From assembly GCA_014529385.2 (NCBI GenBank), contig CM043960.1, positions 73,381,410 to 73,443,409 on the forward strand: 62,000 nucleotides of DNA, read 5' to 3'. This DNA comes from Adiantum capillus-veneris (taxonomy: Eukaryota > Streptophyta > Polypodiopsida > Polypodiales > Pteridaceae). How positions within the stretch are numbered: position 1 is the first letter of the stretch; each line of letters starts with the position of its first letter. Position numbers and translations under genes: made by a program. Under the pieces are notes generated by a model, which was given only the letters and a program-made list of their open reading frames with translations, ran no database searches and was not told the DNA's origin. This document shows, piece by piece, positions 1-11,201 of this stretch.

Positions 1-349
1 AAAGGCGCCCAAGGCATGCCCCGACCGACCCTGAAGTGACGAACGTGCTACACGGACGCACCAGCAAGGCTGCCATTCACCGGCATCGCGTCCACGATGC
101 ACTCTTCAGTAAAAACCGTAGGTTGTCATCATTTTTTCCAGTTTCAACCAAGCCTTGTAAAAAATCCCAAATTTGTAAATTCTCATCTCTCTAGGTGATG
201 GTCACAAAGGCCCACGTAGAGGTTTTCCTTATAATATTTCCCAAGATAAAGCAAGTGTCAACCACACAGGGCCCACCGCCTTGCTTTGTCTCCCCTGATT
301 AGATTATCCTAATCAAGCCACATTACCCTAATCTAAAGCAACCAACACC

Positions 350-357
350 TATAAAAA
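350..357 (+). promoter_or_regulatory. TATA box (LTR promoter candidate)
   Basis: TATAAAAA in the context cacctataaaaaggcacc, a strong plant TATA match inside the putative LTR. It lies about 1.95 kb ahead of the gag start, which fits a retroelement promoter. Confidence 0.5.
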
Positions 358-739
358 GGCACCGAGAGGTCACTATTGAGGGGGGGCAAGTTCATGAGAG
401 GTCAGCACTTGGTAGTATTTTGGTGGGAGGAATTGGCAACATTTTCATCACAAGAGAGGGGACTTAGCATAGTGGTTTGCTTTGGGAATTGTAGGATGTA
501 AAGGAAGCGATGTCCACATCTCGACTCCAATGGTTGATGCACGCACACTCATGTTAGCAAGTTTTCATGTCAATGAGTCATCTCTAGCGAATGCACCAAG
601 TAGGTTCACTATCCCTCCCTCTGTCTCTCTATCACCATGATGTGCCACCTCGCCGGAAATAAGGTTGCTGTAAATATGGCAAGAGAATAATTCTCCCTCA
701 CACCCCCGAGGGTTTTCATCATCTGTCTATTTCTCTCTA

Positions 740-742
<3 letters not shown>

Positions 743-770
<28 letters not shown>
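743..770 (+). repeat. (TG)14 microsatellite
   Basis: Uninterrupted TG dinucleotides within the LTR-like region. Confidence 0.95.
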
Positions 771-931
771 AGTAAAATTCGTGATATTTCAAATCACTGT
801 TGTTTGCATCCTAGCCGCTCAAAGCTAGGTGGTGCCCCTTGTTCGCTTTACCATGACCGGCTTGCGGCGTGCATTGGCTCCCGACGTCTTAGAGGTCGTC
901 TGGGTTCGTGTCGCGCTTTGCTACCATCATT

Positions 932-948
932 TGGTGCCCCCACTGAGG
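932..948 (+). other. primer-binding-site-like sequence
   Basis: TGGTGCCCCCACTGAGG follows ACCATCA by a few bases. Plant LTR elements start their leader with TGG plus tRNA-complementary bases, and the position fits. The tRNA partner was not identified. Confidence 0.4.
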
Positions 949-1004
949 AGGACTTCTCGGAAACCTTTAGTTTACAATGCTAAAAGTAACGCACATCATC
1001 AATC

Positions 1005-2210
1005 ATGTACGAATGGCTGAAGGAATGCTCTAACTGGAGGACGGAAGAGGAGGAGACTAAGGAGGCACTAACTGCCTTCATTGAAGTACTATTGCCAAGC
1101 TGTAGTGTCGTCAGTATTCAAGAGGTAAGCTCCCCATCTTGTGTTGCTCGTTCTAACCACAAATTGAGAGCATCAGGTGGGAGGTCTATGAAGTGCTATC
1201 ACTGCTGTCAACCAAAACACACTGTCAATGAGTGCCAGCAACGAAGGTAGGAAAGGGGCTGAAATCGTCTACATTGACATTCACCGTGAGGAAGTCATCC
1301 ACACCAAAGGAGGAAAGAAAACGGTAAGGCCTCTCTTTCCTAAGGAAACTGCAATCAAAGGTATAACCTCTACTCCAAAATTGCCTAAAGGGGCTGCTCG
1401 AGCCAAAGGTAAGGAAAGGCTAAGCTAATCTGGAAACACATGACCCCAAAGGAAGAAGCGTCTGGCCAAGCGAGTGCTTCAAGTTCGGAAAGCCGGGTCG
1501 TACCCAATTTGCCAAAGAGAAGGTCATCCGAGGCTAAGCGGAGGAAGGTCGCCTATCGATTTGCACGACGCATGCGAGTACTACCAGTGCACTTCGTTAA
1601 TCCTGAAGTAGAAGTGGTAAGAAAGTTCCCATTCCCTAAGGAAGAGTGGTTCGGCTAATGCTCTCGCTGTTTTGAAGACGGGTAGAGGGTCTTCCTCCTC
1701 TCCCCGTACAGCTCATTTTGAAGAAGCTCTCCACCACGGGTGAGACCCAGTGGGCTAGAGACGAATTACAACTGAATGGAGTGGAATTCATGCAACACGC
1801 CGACTATGGTAATTATCTGTAGTTGTTGCTAGCCAAAATTCTAGGAGTAGTCAGACGCGTCGCCATCACCCTGTACGTGCTGGGTGACGAAGGAAAGGTA
1901 GAGCCCATGAAAGGCGACAACCTCCTGTGGATGTGCCGACTCATCAACACTGGCACGGTAAGAGTATAAGTAAGTACTCCACCCTCTGTGCATGATGGAA
2001 AACGGGCCGACAACATTCCCGGCTAGATTCCTGCAACATATGCATGTGAATATCTATGTAGATAGGAAGATCTTCTACCAACAGAAGATTGTGTATTTGT
2101 TCGGCGCTGCGCTGCTAGGAGAAATCCTTAGCTCCCCAAACCCTATCATTCTTCCCATATTGGATTACCACCACTCCTTCAATGTTTCCATCTTTATCTT
2201 GTTTTAATCT
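1005..2210 (+). pseudogene. coding region upstream of gag, with CCHC zinc knuckle and an LFG/PIILP peptide
   Basis: Several short frames that appear to be pieces of one decayed gene. A perfect CX2CX4HX4C zinc knuckle (CYHC, then H, then C) is encoded at 1194-1235. It is followed by basic, low-complexity protein (1240-1660) and by a hydrophobic segment at about 2040-2207 containing IVYLFG and PIILPILDY. Relatives of that last segment occur twice on the minus strand at 7255-7691. A GGTAAGAG sequence near 1956 resembles a splice donor. The family is not recognised. The position ahead of gag recalls the extra ORF of Tat/Ogre elements, but a separate inserted element is possible. Confidence 0.4.
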
Positions 2211-2302
2211 ATCCACCCAAATCTATAAAAAGCCGCTATGAGCCGCTACTGTCATTAATCTATTAAAAAAAAAAAGAGCTTGTAATTTCCTGAGTCACTA
2301 AC

Positions 2303-3524
2303 ATGGCAAGTGTTTCTTTCCCCACGTTCAGTGGAAAGAAGGGAGAAGATCTCACCACCGACTTTTTGGATGATTTTGACATCGCTTGTGTGGTTTCCAA
2401 CAAGGATGACGATGCCTCATGGCTTCGAATTTTTCCTCTACTGATGAAAGTAGAGGCCAAATCTTGGTACAATGCTTTGCCCCAGGCTACCAAAAATGCA
2501 TTGGATGTGTTACGTGTTGCCTTTGTGAAGAGGTTTCGTGGAGGCACAAACTCGGAGAAGCTATACTGACGGAATTGAAGCACGGAGGTCTGCTAGATAT
2601 GCCAACTACGAGTCCAAGTTTTTGGATTTGCGGGAGAGATGGGATGCCTCACTGGAGGAAGGTGAAGGAGTGCCTAATTTCCTAAAGAAGGACTATTTCA
2701 TTGCTGGCCTGTGGTTGCCGCTTAAGGAGAAGGTGAAGGGAAGGTTTCCTACAACATATGAGTTGGCAGTAGAAGTAGCCCACCTTAAAGACAAGAAGTT
2801 GTGCATGCAAGCAAGAGTCAACGAGTCAGAGAAATCAAGCTCAATCCAACTAACCCCAATGACTGCAATAGCCGTTCATAGAGCCCAACCACAAGAGGTA
2901 TCAGAAGAGCAACAAGACCTGCTGAGTCGCATCACTACCCAACTCGAGAGTTTATTCGTGCATCTGGTGCAGTAAGGGCATGCACCTGTCAGAAATCCAG
3001 AACAAGGAAGAGGACAATGAAGGCAAAATCAAGAGTACCACTACTATAATTGCGGGGAAGACAGCCATGGTATGTACTACTGCACACATCCAAGAAGGCA
3101 GAATTTCAATAGAGGAGGGAGACAGAATCAGATCTCTCCGCCAAGGGCAAGACCACCACCACCCAGGCAACGAGGACCAATTCCACCGGTCTAGATCCTT
3201 CGACCACCCGTACAACAACAACCACCACCGCAACCTCTTATTCCACCACTACCCCCACCATCTGCTGTAAACCAAGCGGTGAGTGTCATTAGCTTGGAAG
3301 CTAAAGGGAAGGCAAAGGTAGAAGAACCACTTCGAGAGAAGCACAAAGGGAAAGCAAAAGTAGAAGAAGTGGATGCCATGGGAGTAAAGTGTGCCAGGCA
3401 TGAAGAAGCCTCTCAAAAAGAAGAGAAAATGAAAGGGAAAGCCGAGTCTAGCAAGCAAGTAGCTAAACCGCGACGTAAGATATACATCGCGGATTTCTCA
3501 CTAGGTGAGTATGCTAAACCCTAG
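2303..3524 (+). pseudogene. gag: Ty3/Gypsy gag (element A), frameshifted
   Basis: Capsid-type protein that packages retroelement RNA. The first part starts MASVSFPTFSGKKGED and matches the retrotransposon gag domain in style (WLRIFPLLM, AKSWYNALP). The frame shifts at about 2540-2570 and continues with LPLKEKVKGRFPTTYELAVEVAHLK. In the same frame, in-frame stops follow at 2973 (taa), about 3016 (tga) and about 3192 (tag). Between them lies a degenerate zinc knuckle near 3040-3080 whose first Cys is Tyr while the remaining Cys, His and Cys are kept. The tail (3279-3524) is Lys/Glu-rich, with a repeated KGKAKVEE motif. All three stops are one C-to-T step from a sense codon. Confidence 0.75.
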
Positions 3525-3539
3525 GACTTAGTTTAGGAT

Positions 3540-4555
3540 GTGTTTATGCAGGGCCCGAAGATAACTTGGCTCCAATTACAGCACCTTGCACCAAGGATGA
3601 GGAGGCAATGGACAAAGATGGCGAGTACTAGGAAATCAAGACCAAGGATAGCTGAGGCTATCTCTGGGAGGGATCTCGACGACATCCTACCAACTATGGA
3701 TGCCCACATCAAGGGACAACGAATCTTAAATGTCTACATAGATGGTGGCGCGCAAATATGCATCATGAGTGAAAAAATGATGCACCATCTAGGACTAGAG
3801 GTGAGCAGGCCGGCACCCTGCCGAGCCAAAATGGCAAATAACGTAAGAGTGAAATGCGTAGGCATTGTGAATGCGGTCAAAGTAGAATCATTCAATATAG
3901 AAGTGGAGATAGACATTTTTGTCATGCCACAGAAAGGGAAGGGCTACCCTATCATTCTTGGGAGACCCTGGATCATGGCTATGGAAGCTAAGCAAGACTG
4001 GAGCATCGGAATGATTCAGATGAAGGATGCTAAAGGGAAGTCCATATTCTACAACATGGGGACTGGGAAGCAACGCAACATGATCTTGGAGGCTTCAGAA
4101 GATGATTCCATCAGTGACTATTTGTCTACCTCAGGAGAAGAGCCAACAACAACTGATGAAAGTGACATTAGCATCGAAGTGATGGGGGTCATCCTTAAAG
4201 ACCGAAAAAGATTGACACAATCTGAAGAACCCCTGACAAAGCGAAAGGAACCATCATGTATGCAATCCTTAGAGGATGCAAGTAAGTTACATCGGATGCT
4301 CTCAAATGAGTTAACCGATGAAGAAAGGAAGGAATATGTCTTCATGCGAGGTAACTTCATTAAGCTTCTCATTGATGGCTATGATAAGATCACAGGAATC
4401 ACAGTAGTACAACACCACATAAAACTCAAGGAAGGAATTAAACCCGTAGTGCAAAAGCTCAGAAGACTTGGGGTAATCCAACAGGAGGCAGTACTCAAAG
4501 AAGTGAGGAATTTGCTATAGGCAGGTTTCATCTACCTCGTCGACTCATTTTTTCT
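3540..4555 (+). pseudogene. pol: Ty3/Gypsy protease and start of reverse transcriptase (element A)
   Basis: Aspartic protease domain at residues 60-150 of the open frame, with the active-site region YIDGGAQICIMSE and the flap-side motif ILGRPWI. The usual Ser/Thr after the catalytic Asp is Gly, so the enzyme would probably be inactive. An acidic linker follows, then at about residues 290-326 the lead-in to an RT domain (HHIKLKEGIKPVVQK, EVRNLL). After a stop at 4518 the same frame gives AGFIY, as expected for RT, and homology is then lost. The palm and YxDD motif are missing because the element is truncated. Confidence 0.8.
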
Positions 4556-4665
4556 TGAGCTTATAAAGGCGATTTCTTCAAAGCGTCAATCGCGGTAAAG
4601 AGGAGTAGCAACTAGGGCTTGAAGTGCAAAAGTACAAGTAAAAATTTACACCTAAATCTGGTAGT

Positions 4666-6200
4666 ATGGATGAGAAGGGAAAAGAGATTGAAATGAATGT
4701 TGTTAGCTTTGATTTTGCTAATGAAAGAGCAACTAATAGTTCTCCTATGCTTTTAAAATATCTTGTTTATAAGCTTCAACAAGCCTTGGGCAATCCATCC
4801 CTCCAAGGTAAAGTTCTACAGCAACTGCACACCCATATTATCCTCCAAACTCTCCACCAAGAAGAGAAAGTACCTATAAAATCTCCTAGGAAGACTTCCA
4901 AAAGAGGACTTTGTTCGATAAGGGAAGAAAAGGAGGATCCGTACGAAGGGCTCAAAAACTTGCTACTCGATGAGGCATCTCCCTTTCAAGGAGAACACAA
5001 GTTTCAACAGTAGATCCCCCACCAAAAGAACGAGAAATAAGTGAATCTCCTGTCTCACCTCGGTGGAGATGTCTCCACAAAGACGGTGGGAAAAACACTT
5101 TCCAACACCCTTTAAATGGAGAAGACCATTGCATACTTCTATACACCATAATTCAAAGAGGGAAGAGAGAAAACAAGAGAAGAAAAAGGCGAGAAAGAGG
5201 TCACCTTCTTCTCCGTCTTCTTCATCCTTTTCCTCTTCTGAAGAAAGTGATGGTGTAGACAAGGAGGAACAAGGGAAGAAAAAGGCAAGAAAGAGGCCAC
5301 CCTCTTCTCCATCCTCTTCATACTCTTCCTCTTCTGAAGAAAGTGATGGTGCAGAACTTGGACCACCTAAAAGAAGAGGCCATAGGAAATCCTATGCGGC
5401 CTAGAAGAGGCCGTCCAAGATCAAAAAGTTCAAAGAGGGAGGAAAGAATATCTCTTTCCTTACCTATGATGGCATTTTGGTGCTACGGACAAAGTCTTGG
5501 CCTTTATCCAACAGTTTGATGCAGTGTTTGGAGATGAGGGCTTCACCGAGTCCTCTAAGCTATATCATGTAGCCATGCTTTTTCCAAAGTCCACCAGGCA
5601 ATGGTGGTCTAGCCTACAAAGGAGCAAATAGTGAAGCTCCACAAACATGGAAAGCTTTAAGATCCTCCATCATGAATGAGTTTTTGGCTACCAATGCCAA
5701 AGACAAAGTACTCATTGAATGGTGAAGCTTAAAGCTCTCTCCCTACAAATCTATTCACAAATATGTAGACAAGTTTTGGAATTTACACCTCAAGGCCACT
5801 GTATTCAAAAAGATGGATTTTGGAGAGAAAAAACAACAATTTTGTGCAAGTTTAACTGAGGATATGATGCAGTAAGTTAAATCCCAAAGGACACGTACCA
5901 TATCTGTGGTCATACACCATACCATGGTGGCTTCAAGAATCAACTTCCAACAAGGGGCTAAGAGAAATCTTAAGCCCACATAAAACAAGGACCGTAACGA
6001 GCCTAAGGGGAAGGACAATGTCCAAAAGTCTCCCAAAGGCAACAACAACAACAACAACAACAAAGCTAAGAAGAAGGGAGTTTATAAAGGCAAAAATAAA
6101 CTCTCTCCTGAAGAGCTAGAGCATTATTGGAAATAACCATTGTTTCAAGTGCGAGGAGCAAGGGCATGCCTATCATGCTTGCCCCCACAAGAATACATGT
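4666..6200 (+). pseudogene. gag: Ty3/Gypsy gag (element B)
   Basis: Begins MDEKGKEIEMNVVSFDFANE. A Lys/Arg/Ser-rich segment (5179-5352) follows, encoded by a duplicated 96-bp unit. The gag core is recognisable at about 5480-5830 (FIQQFDAVFGDEGFTESSK, LYHVAMLFPKS, QWW) but is interrupted by stops and frameshifts. Then come a poly-Asn stretch (6035-6063) and a perfect zinc knuckle CFKCEEQGHAYHAC encoded at 6141-6182. Order and motifs fit a Ty3 gag of usual size. At least four lesions prevent expression. Confidence 0.75.
5179..5352 (+). repeat. 96-bp tandem duplication inside gag
   Basis: Two copies (5179-5274 and 5275-5352, the second partial), both encoding KKKARKR followed by a Ser/Pro/Glu-rich stretch ending EESDG. 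The copies differ at a few positions. Confidence 0.85.
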
Positions 6201-6221
6201 AATGAGCCTCCTAGAGTTACC

Positions 6222-7117
6222 TTGGTTGAAATTCAAGAAGAGGATGCTCATTACAAAGGATCTCTTCTATGCCATGCTTGGGGAAAGGTAAGAGAACATG
6301 ATGTTTTTATTATCTTTGACCCTGGTTCTACTCACATTTTCATATCCACAGAGTTGGCCACCAAGCTAGGCATCCAAGCCTGTGAGATGGGAGATGTACT
6401 ACATGTCGATGGTGCTTTCAAGCAGCAAGAAGACTCAGTCACTCCCTTACTTGGGAAATTGAGGCTCCATGTCCAAAGCTATGTGGACAAGGAGGATTGC
6501 CTCATTTCTCCTCTCAATCATGGGATGTAATCCTAGGGGCACCATGGTTTGATCACATGGTTGCCAATGTTAAATTTCCTAAAAGACAAATCTACTTTAG
6601 GTTCAGGGAAAAAGATATGTACATAGATGCTAAGGAGTTGGGTAGTACCATACCCATTGTACATAAAAACGCTTTCAATAAGTCAATAAAGAGCTCTATT
6701 TTTGTGTACATGATTTTTGTTAAAGATTCTCAAAATGAACCTAAAGCTTTAGCAAAAGGAAATATAAACAATCAAAAGGAATTAGAGTTATCCAATTTCC
6801 TCAAGGGGTTCCAAGATGTTTTTATTCACGATATCCCTTGTGAACTACCTCCCAAACAAGGGAATGACAACCATGTAATTGAACTTCTTCCATGAAGCTC
6901 ACCGCCTAATAAACCTCCTCATCAAGTTTCTCAAGCTCAACAATGGGAGATTATGAGGCAAGTGCATGAGTTGGTTGAGAAAGGCATGGTTAGGCCTAGC
7001 TCATCTCCATTTTGTTCACATGTGTTATTAGTGAAAAAGAAAGATGGCACATATCGTATGTGTGCCGACTATAGAGCACTAAATAGGATCACTATCAAGA
7101 ATAGGTTTCCCGTTCCA
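6222..7117 (+). pseudogene. pol: Ty3/Gypsy protease and N-terminal RT (element B)
   Basis: Protease: the active-site stretch IIFDPGSTHIFIS has Pro where Ser/Thr normally follows the catalytic Asp, and ILGAPWF is the downstream motif. A frameshift near 6500-6530 separates the two. The linker ends in a tga stop at 6893. RT then starts: VHELVEKGMVRPSSSPF, VLLVKKKDGTYRMCADYRALN and ITIKNRFPVPR are the classic first RT blocks. Homology ends at about 7117, before the YxDD motif, where unrelated DNA begins. The downstream part of RT resumes near 9063. Confidence 0.85.
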
Positions 7118-7254
7118 CGATGTCGAGAAATTTGTGGTCTTGCCAAGAAAGCACCGGGCTTTTGGCTATGAGAGTTTGTGAGAGAATTCCAAAAACTAGA
7201 TGAAGGAGTTATACCATAGATGCCATGAAGTCTAGGGATTGGAAGGAAGAGAAA

Positions 7255-7691
7255 TCAAGGAAGCCCCACTCTTTCTCTCTTGCACTCACACACACAAAGA
7301 AAGAACACACTAAGGCTATGGTCGTATCGTATCATGGGTAGTATGAAAGGGTTTATAGATGAGTTAATGGTGTTCAATCTTTGCCAACCAAACAAATTAT
7401 GCATTGTTCTTTGGAATTGTAATTTTGTGCTTACCATAATGTATATGTTTTGTCTAGTGATTGGGATTAATTGTATGTACAAATCCTCTTGGTTCATAGC
7501 AAGATAACTACACTTATGTCAAAAGAAAAGTTATAGTCTATAAGGGGTAGTATGATGGGATCCGGTGGAAGAAGTATTTCATTGAGTCTTTCTGGGCCAA
7601 AGAGAAACACTATACGTTTCTGAAAGTGTATTTTATGGCTAATCCATACGTTAATTTCAATAGGTCTCATAAGAAAGTGATAAAAATTCAC
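7255..7691 (-). pseudogene. two tandem units encoding an LFG/PIILP-type peptide
   Basis: On the minus strand two adjacent frames (7691-7494 and 7497-7255) encode related peptides. One has RIVFLFGPERLNEIL and PIILPLIDY. The other has HNLFGWQRLN and PFILPMIRYDHS. A third relative is encoded on the plus strand at about 2040-2207 (IVYLFG, PIILPILDY). Shared features are a hydrophobic stretch, LFG, an L/I-rich linker, P-I/F-ILP, Y and S. The two units lie downstream of a minus-strand TATA box. I do not recognise the family. The peptide signal looks better conserved than the DNA, but the copies are too short to prove selection. Confidence 0.35.
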
Positions 7692-8203
7692 ATCATGTGG
7701 ATTATTAATCTAGGATAACTCTTGTATGTACAAAATGTAGATATGAGAGGAGTGAAGAAATGGGGAGAGATGTACCTATAGCAATGAGAACCTAGAATTT
7801 ATAGGAAGAATGACTTTCTAAGAGTGAGAGAGATAGATTTGGTTAGGGAGGGAGATGAAATTAGAGATATATGTTGGATTACAGATGAAAAAGAAAACAA
7901 CAAGAAACCAACAAAATATCAAAGTAAAACACATCTTACTTGACAAACTCTTCGGACATTATTCACTATTATGATGGAGAGAGAAGAAGAGAGAAGAATT
8001 CTACTTTGATTGGTGCACCAAGCTCAATACCTTCTTTGATTAGAGTTGATCTTCCAAGGATAGCTTAAAAGAATGGCTAGTCTTCCTCTAGGAGCAAGTG
8101 TAGGCTTAGGCTTATGTTAATGGCTAAGTACAACTAGGCATCAATCTTCTCACTCTCTAATAAATTCATCTCATGAATAGTTTTCAAAGAAGAAGAGGTT
8201 CCC

Positions 8204-8210
8204 TTTTATA
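8204..8210 (-). promoter_or_regulatory. minus-strand TATA box
   Basis: On the minus strand the context is cacctataaaagggaacc, the same form as the LTR TATA at 350. It lies about 510 bases ahead of the tandem peptide units at 7691-7255. Confidence 0.4.
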
Positions 8211-8721
8211 GGTGAAGAGAACCCCCAAGGGTTTACACAAGAAGAGAAGAGCCACTGTGAACAAGAACTGGCAAATTTTGAAATGAGACATCCCTGCATG
8301 ACGTGGGGAGATTGGGGTCCACCATTTTGATCATATCTCCTTAATCGTGGCTTCAAATAAAGAAAAAAAAATACGGGAAAAAATTTATCTCATTAGCTAC
8401 AACACATATTTTATATACTTTTTTCAATTTGGATTGGAACCTTGTGTGAAAAAATCATCAAAATAGGGTATATTTTTTGCAGCAAAAGTCTTCTTGTGGT
8501 CCCCTCAGCCTAGACTTTCATTTGATTCCAATGGACACCTCCTGCAATATGAAAGCATGACATTTCTCCTTGACAAAGTTCTGTAATCATCCTTGCAATA
8601 ATGCATTAGATTAGGTGTATCTTTAAAAATCATGCCACCTAGTGTTCCACTATGATGAGTTGATTCCTTCCTAGTCGCTATTTAAAAATAAATATAAGAA
8701 AAAGATGAAAGATACATAGAT

Positions 8722-8742
8722 TATATATATATATATATATAT
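8722..8742. repeat. (TA)n microsatellite
   Basis: About ten TA repeats in AT-rich DNA of the foreign segment. Confidence 0.9.
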
Positions 8743-9062
8743 TGGAAGTTAATTTGGAAACAGGATCTAGCTAGGGTGTGAGATGATAATGAGATAGTAG
8801 AAATAAAGAACCAATGCTTTTTGCCAAAAGTTAAAGAAGTGGAGCTATCGACACTTTTCCCATGGTATTCTTTGATTGTAAAGTAAGAATATGTTACTTA
8901 GTGAGATAAATAATAGGATGAGATAGAAAGCTTATTATTATACTTAGATATGCATATGTACAGTATAGGAAATATACTTATGTATTTCAAAAGTTGCAAG
9001 ATAGGTATTGTAGCATTTGTTCCCACTATGTACGTGTCATAACAAGTTTTACGAGAAAATAA

Positions 9063-10800
9063 ACATTATATCAATTGAAAAAAAGTAATTTTTCTTACAA
9101 GAGATTCAATATTTAAGCAACATTATCTCTCAAGATGGCATCCAAATGGATCCATCAAAGCTAGAGGTAAAAAAAGGATGGCCTAATCCAAGGAATTTGC
9201 ATGAACTAAGAAGCTTTATAGGTATGTGTGCATACTGTAGACGCTTCAAAGAAAAGTTCTCACAAATTAAGGGACCATTACATGACCTAATAGAGAAAAA
9301 AATTAGGTATATATGGTCCACCAAGGAGAACAATGCTTTTGAAAAGCTTAAAGAGAAGTTTATCTCTCAACCTGTGCTTACACTACGGAATCTCTCAAAT
9401 CCATTTGAGGTCCAATGGGAGGCTTGTGGTGATTTCCTTGGAGCTATTTTGCTCCAAGAAGGGCATGCCATAGCCTATGAAAGTTGAAGGATTGACCCTA
9501 TTGAGCAAGATCTAGGCATATATGAAAAGGAACTCTTAGCAATTCTACATGCTCTAGACTCATGGAAGCACCATTTATTGAGGACTCCTTTCATTTTGTG
9601 AATGGATCACCAAAGCCTTAAGTACTTCATGACGTAGAGCAAGCTCTCCAACAAACAAATGAGGTGAGCAAATTTCCTTTCGCAATTTCATTTTCATATT
9701 GCTCACATTGTTGGCAAGCATAATCAAGTGGCCAATGCACTCTCAAGACGACTAAGATTGAATGCGGTATCTATAGCAACTCACATTCATCTATCTTCTA
9801 TGATAGATGAGTACGCTATCAATCCCGATTTTAGAGATGTGATTTCAGCCCTTGCACTAGGGAAGAAGGAAGAACCATTTACCCTACAAGATAGTTATCT
9901 TCTCTATGGCAATAGACTATGTGTTATTAACTCACTACGTGAGAAAGAAATCTATGAATCTCATGCTCCTCCTTATGCGTGGCATAGAGGGATTTAGTCT
10001 ACCCGAAAAGGGATAGAAACATAATTCTATTGGCCTAGCATAAAAGAAAACATACAAGAGTATGTTTTAAAAAGTGTGATATGCCAAAAGTCAAAGTTTG
10101 ATAGAGGGAAGCAATCTGGATTTTTTCAACCTTCGCCAATCCCTAATTCACCATGGGAGAGCATATCCATGGATTTTATATTTGGATTTCCCAAGTCTAT
10201 CCATGGGAATACATGAATATGGACGATAGTAGACATGTTTAGCAAACAAGCACATTACATACCTATCAAAAAGACTATCAAGGCCCATCAAATGGCAACC
10301 CTCTTTATATCACAAATCTTCAAATAGCATGGCTTGTCAATGTCTATAGTTTCAGATAGAGATCCTAGAATGACCTGTAATTTTTGGAAGGGTCTCTTTG
10401 AGAATTTAGGTACAAGGCTAAACTTATCTTCAGCCTATCATCCCCAAATGGGTGGCCAAAGTGAAATAGCTAACCTAACCATTCTTGATCTACTAAAAAC
10501 TTATGTCACAAAATTAGATCAAAAGTCCCAATGGGAGAAGTACTTACCCTTAGTGGAGTATGCCTATAATAACACTTTACATACTTCCATGAGAAAAGAA
10601 CATTTTGAGGTAATAGAGGGAAGATCAAAAAGTTCCCTGCTACTCAAGGTACATGGGAAGATCTTTGCTACAAATGAATATAGCCGAGATCTGCAAGAAT
10701 CTTTCCAAAAGATTAAGGATTCTAGATTATCCAACGATATCTTATCAAGTTTGAAATTTATCCTTTTAAAGATGCTAGATGGATGCAAGGCATACAATTA
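9063..10800 (+). pseudogene. pol: Ty3/Gypsy RT C-terminus, RNase H and integrase (element B)
   Basis: A single frame carries, in order: the RT end (NIISQDGIQMDPSK, NLHELRSFIGM); RNase H (PFEVQWEACGD, with the first catalytic Asp changed to Glu; AIAYES; YEKELLAILHAL; HFHIAHIVGKHNQVANALSR); and integrase (a degenerate HHCC region ending VICQK, in which the first Cys of the pair is Ser; then SMDF, SIVSDRDPRMT and SSAYHPQ..GGQSE carrying D, D and E). In-frame stops at about 9485, 9599, 9634, 9665, 9997, 10021, 10216 and 10326 kill it. Many of these fit C-to-T or G-to-A change. The frame breaks up after 10720, in the C-terminal domain. Confidence 0.85.
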
Positions 10801-10949
10801 AAGGATAGCCTAAACCTTTCCAATGCTTACAATGATTCCCTAAAGAAAGCAAATGTAAATATGTAAAAATGAACAAAGTTTTTGTCTTATAAGACTCTCT
10901 TTTTCTTTATTGTGTACAAATGTTAATAAGTATGCATGCTTAGGCTAAT

Positions 10950-10975
10950 GTTTGTGGAGACGACGTCTCCCAAAC
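10950..10975. repeat. near-perfect palindrome between pol and 3' LTR
   Basis: The core ggagacg-a-cgtctcc is a perfect inverted repeat. The flanks gtttg and caaac extend it with a one-base bulge. It lies about 150 bases after the last recognisable integrase codon. Confidence 0.8.
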
Positions 10976-11201
10976 ACGAAGAAGAGTCTATCACTCTACT
11001 ATGGAAGATTGATACAGACTAAAGTGCAGACATGCTTGTGGAAACTAAGGCTCTCAAGCACCAAATGGACTAGTCATCCATTTTGGAATGGTGTCTTAGG
11101 GTAAAATAGGGATCCTCTACCCGCTAACAAATGGACTATGACTAGGCTTTATCTTCTCTACCTCATAATCAAGGATGACTATAATTTTAAGAGAGAGGTA
11201 A

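Larger units (their letters stand above)
1..929 (+). repeat. probable 5' LTR of element A (left end not defined)
   Basis: No coding potential is seen. The stretch carries a TATA box at 350 and ends in ACCATCA directly before a TGGTGCCCC primer-like sequence, as an LTR would. No second copy occurs in the window, so the LTR cannot be proven here and its left border is unknown. Confidence 0.45.
1..4555 (+). mobile_element. Ty3/Gypsy element A, decayed and 3'-truncated
   Basis: The order seen is LTR-like DNA with a TATA box, a primer-site-like sequence, a zinc-knuckle coding region, gag, protease and the first residues of reverse transcriptase. This is the Ty3/Gypsy gene order. Homology stops just inside RT near 4555, where element B begins. 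An extra coding region ahead of gag is known from the Tat/Ogre lineage, so that lineage is my best guess. Frameshifts and in-frame stops throughout show that it is dead. The left end may lie outside the window. Confidence 0.6.
7118..9062. other. 1.9-kb foreign segment replacing the RT core of element B
   Basis: RT homology stops at about 7117 and resumes at about 9063 with the stretch that normally follows the palm domain by many residues. The segment therefore replaces RT sequence and does not simply interrupt it. It contains a minus-strand TATA box, a pair of related minus-strand peptide-coding units, and AT-rich DNA with a (TA)n tract. No clear target duplication was found. Confidence 0.55.

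Noticed and set aside
2223-2230. TATAAAAA about 75 bp ahead of the element A gag ATG as a true internal promoter
   Set aside because: Possible, but retroelement gag is normally read from the LTR promoter. A single AT-rich match is not enough.
7118-9062. Simple solo-LTR insertion into element B
   Set aside because: No TG..CA borders with a target duplication were found, and RT sequence is missing at the site, so a clean insertion does not explain it.
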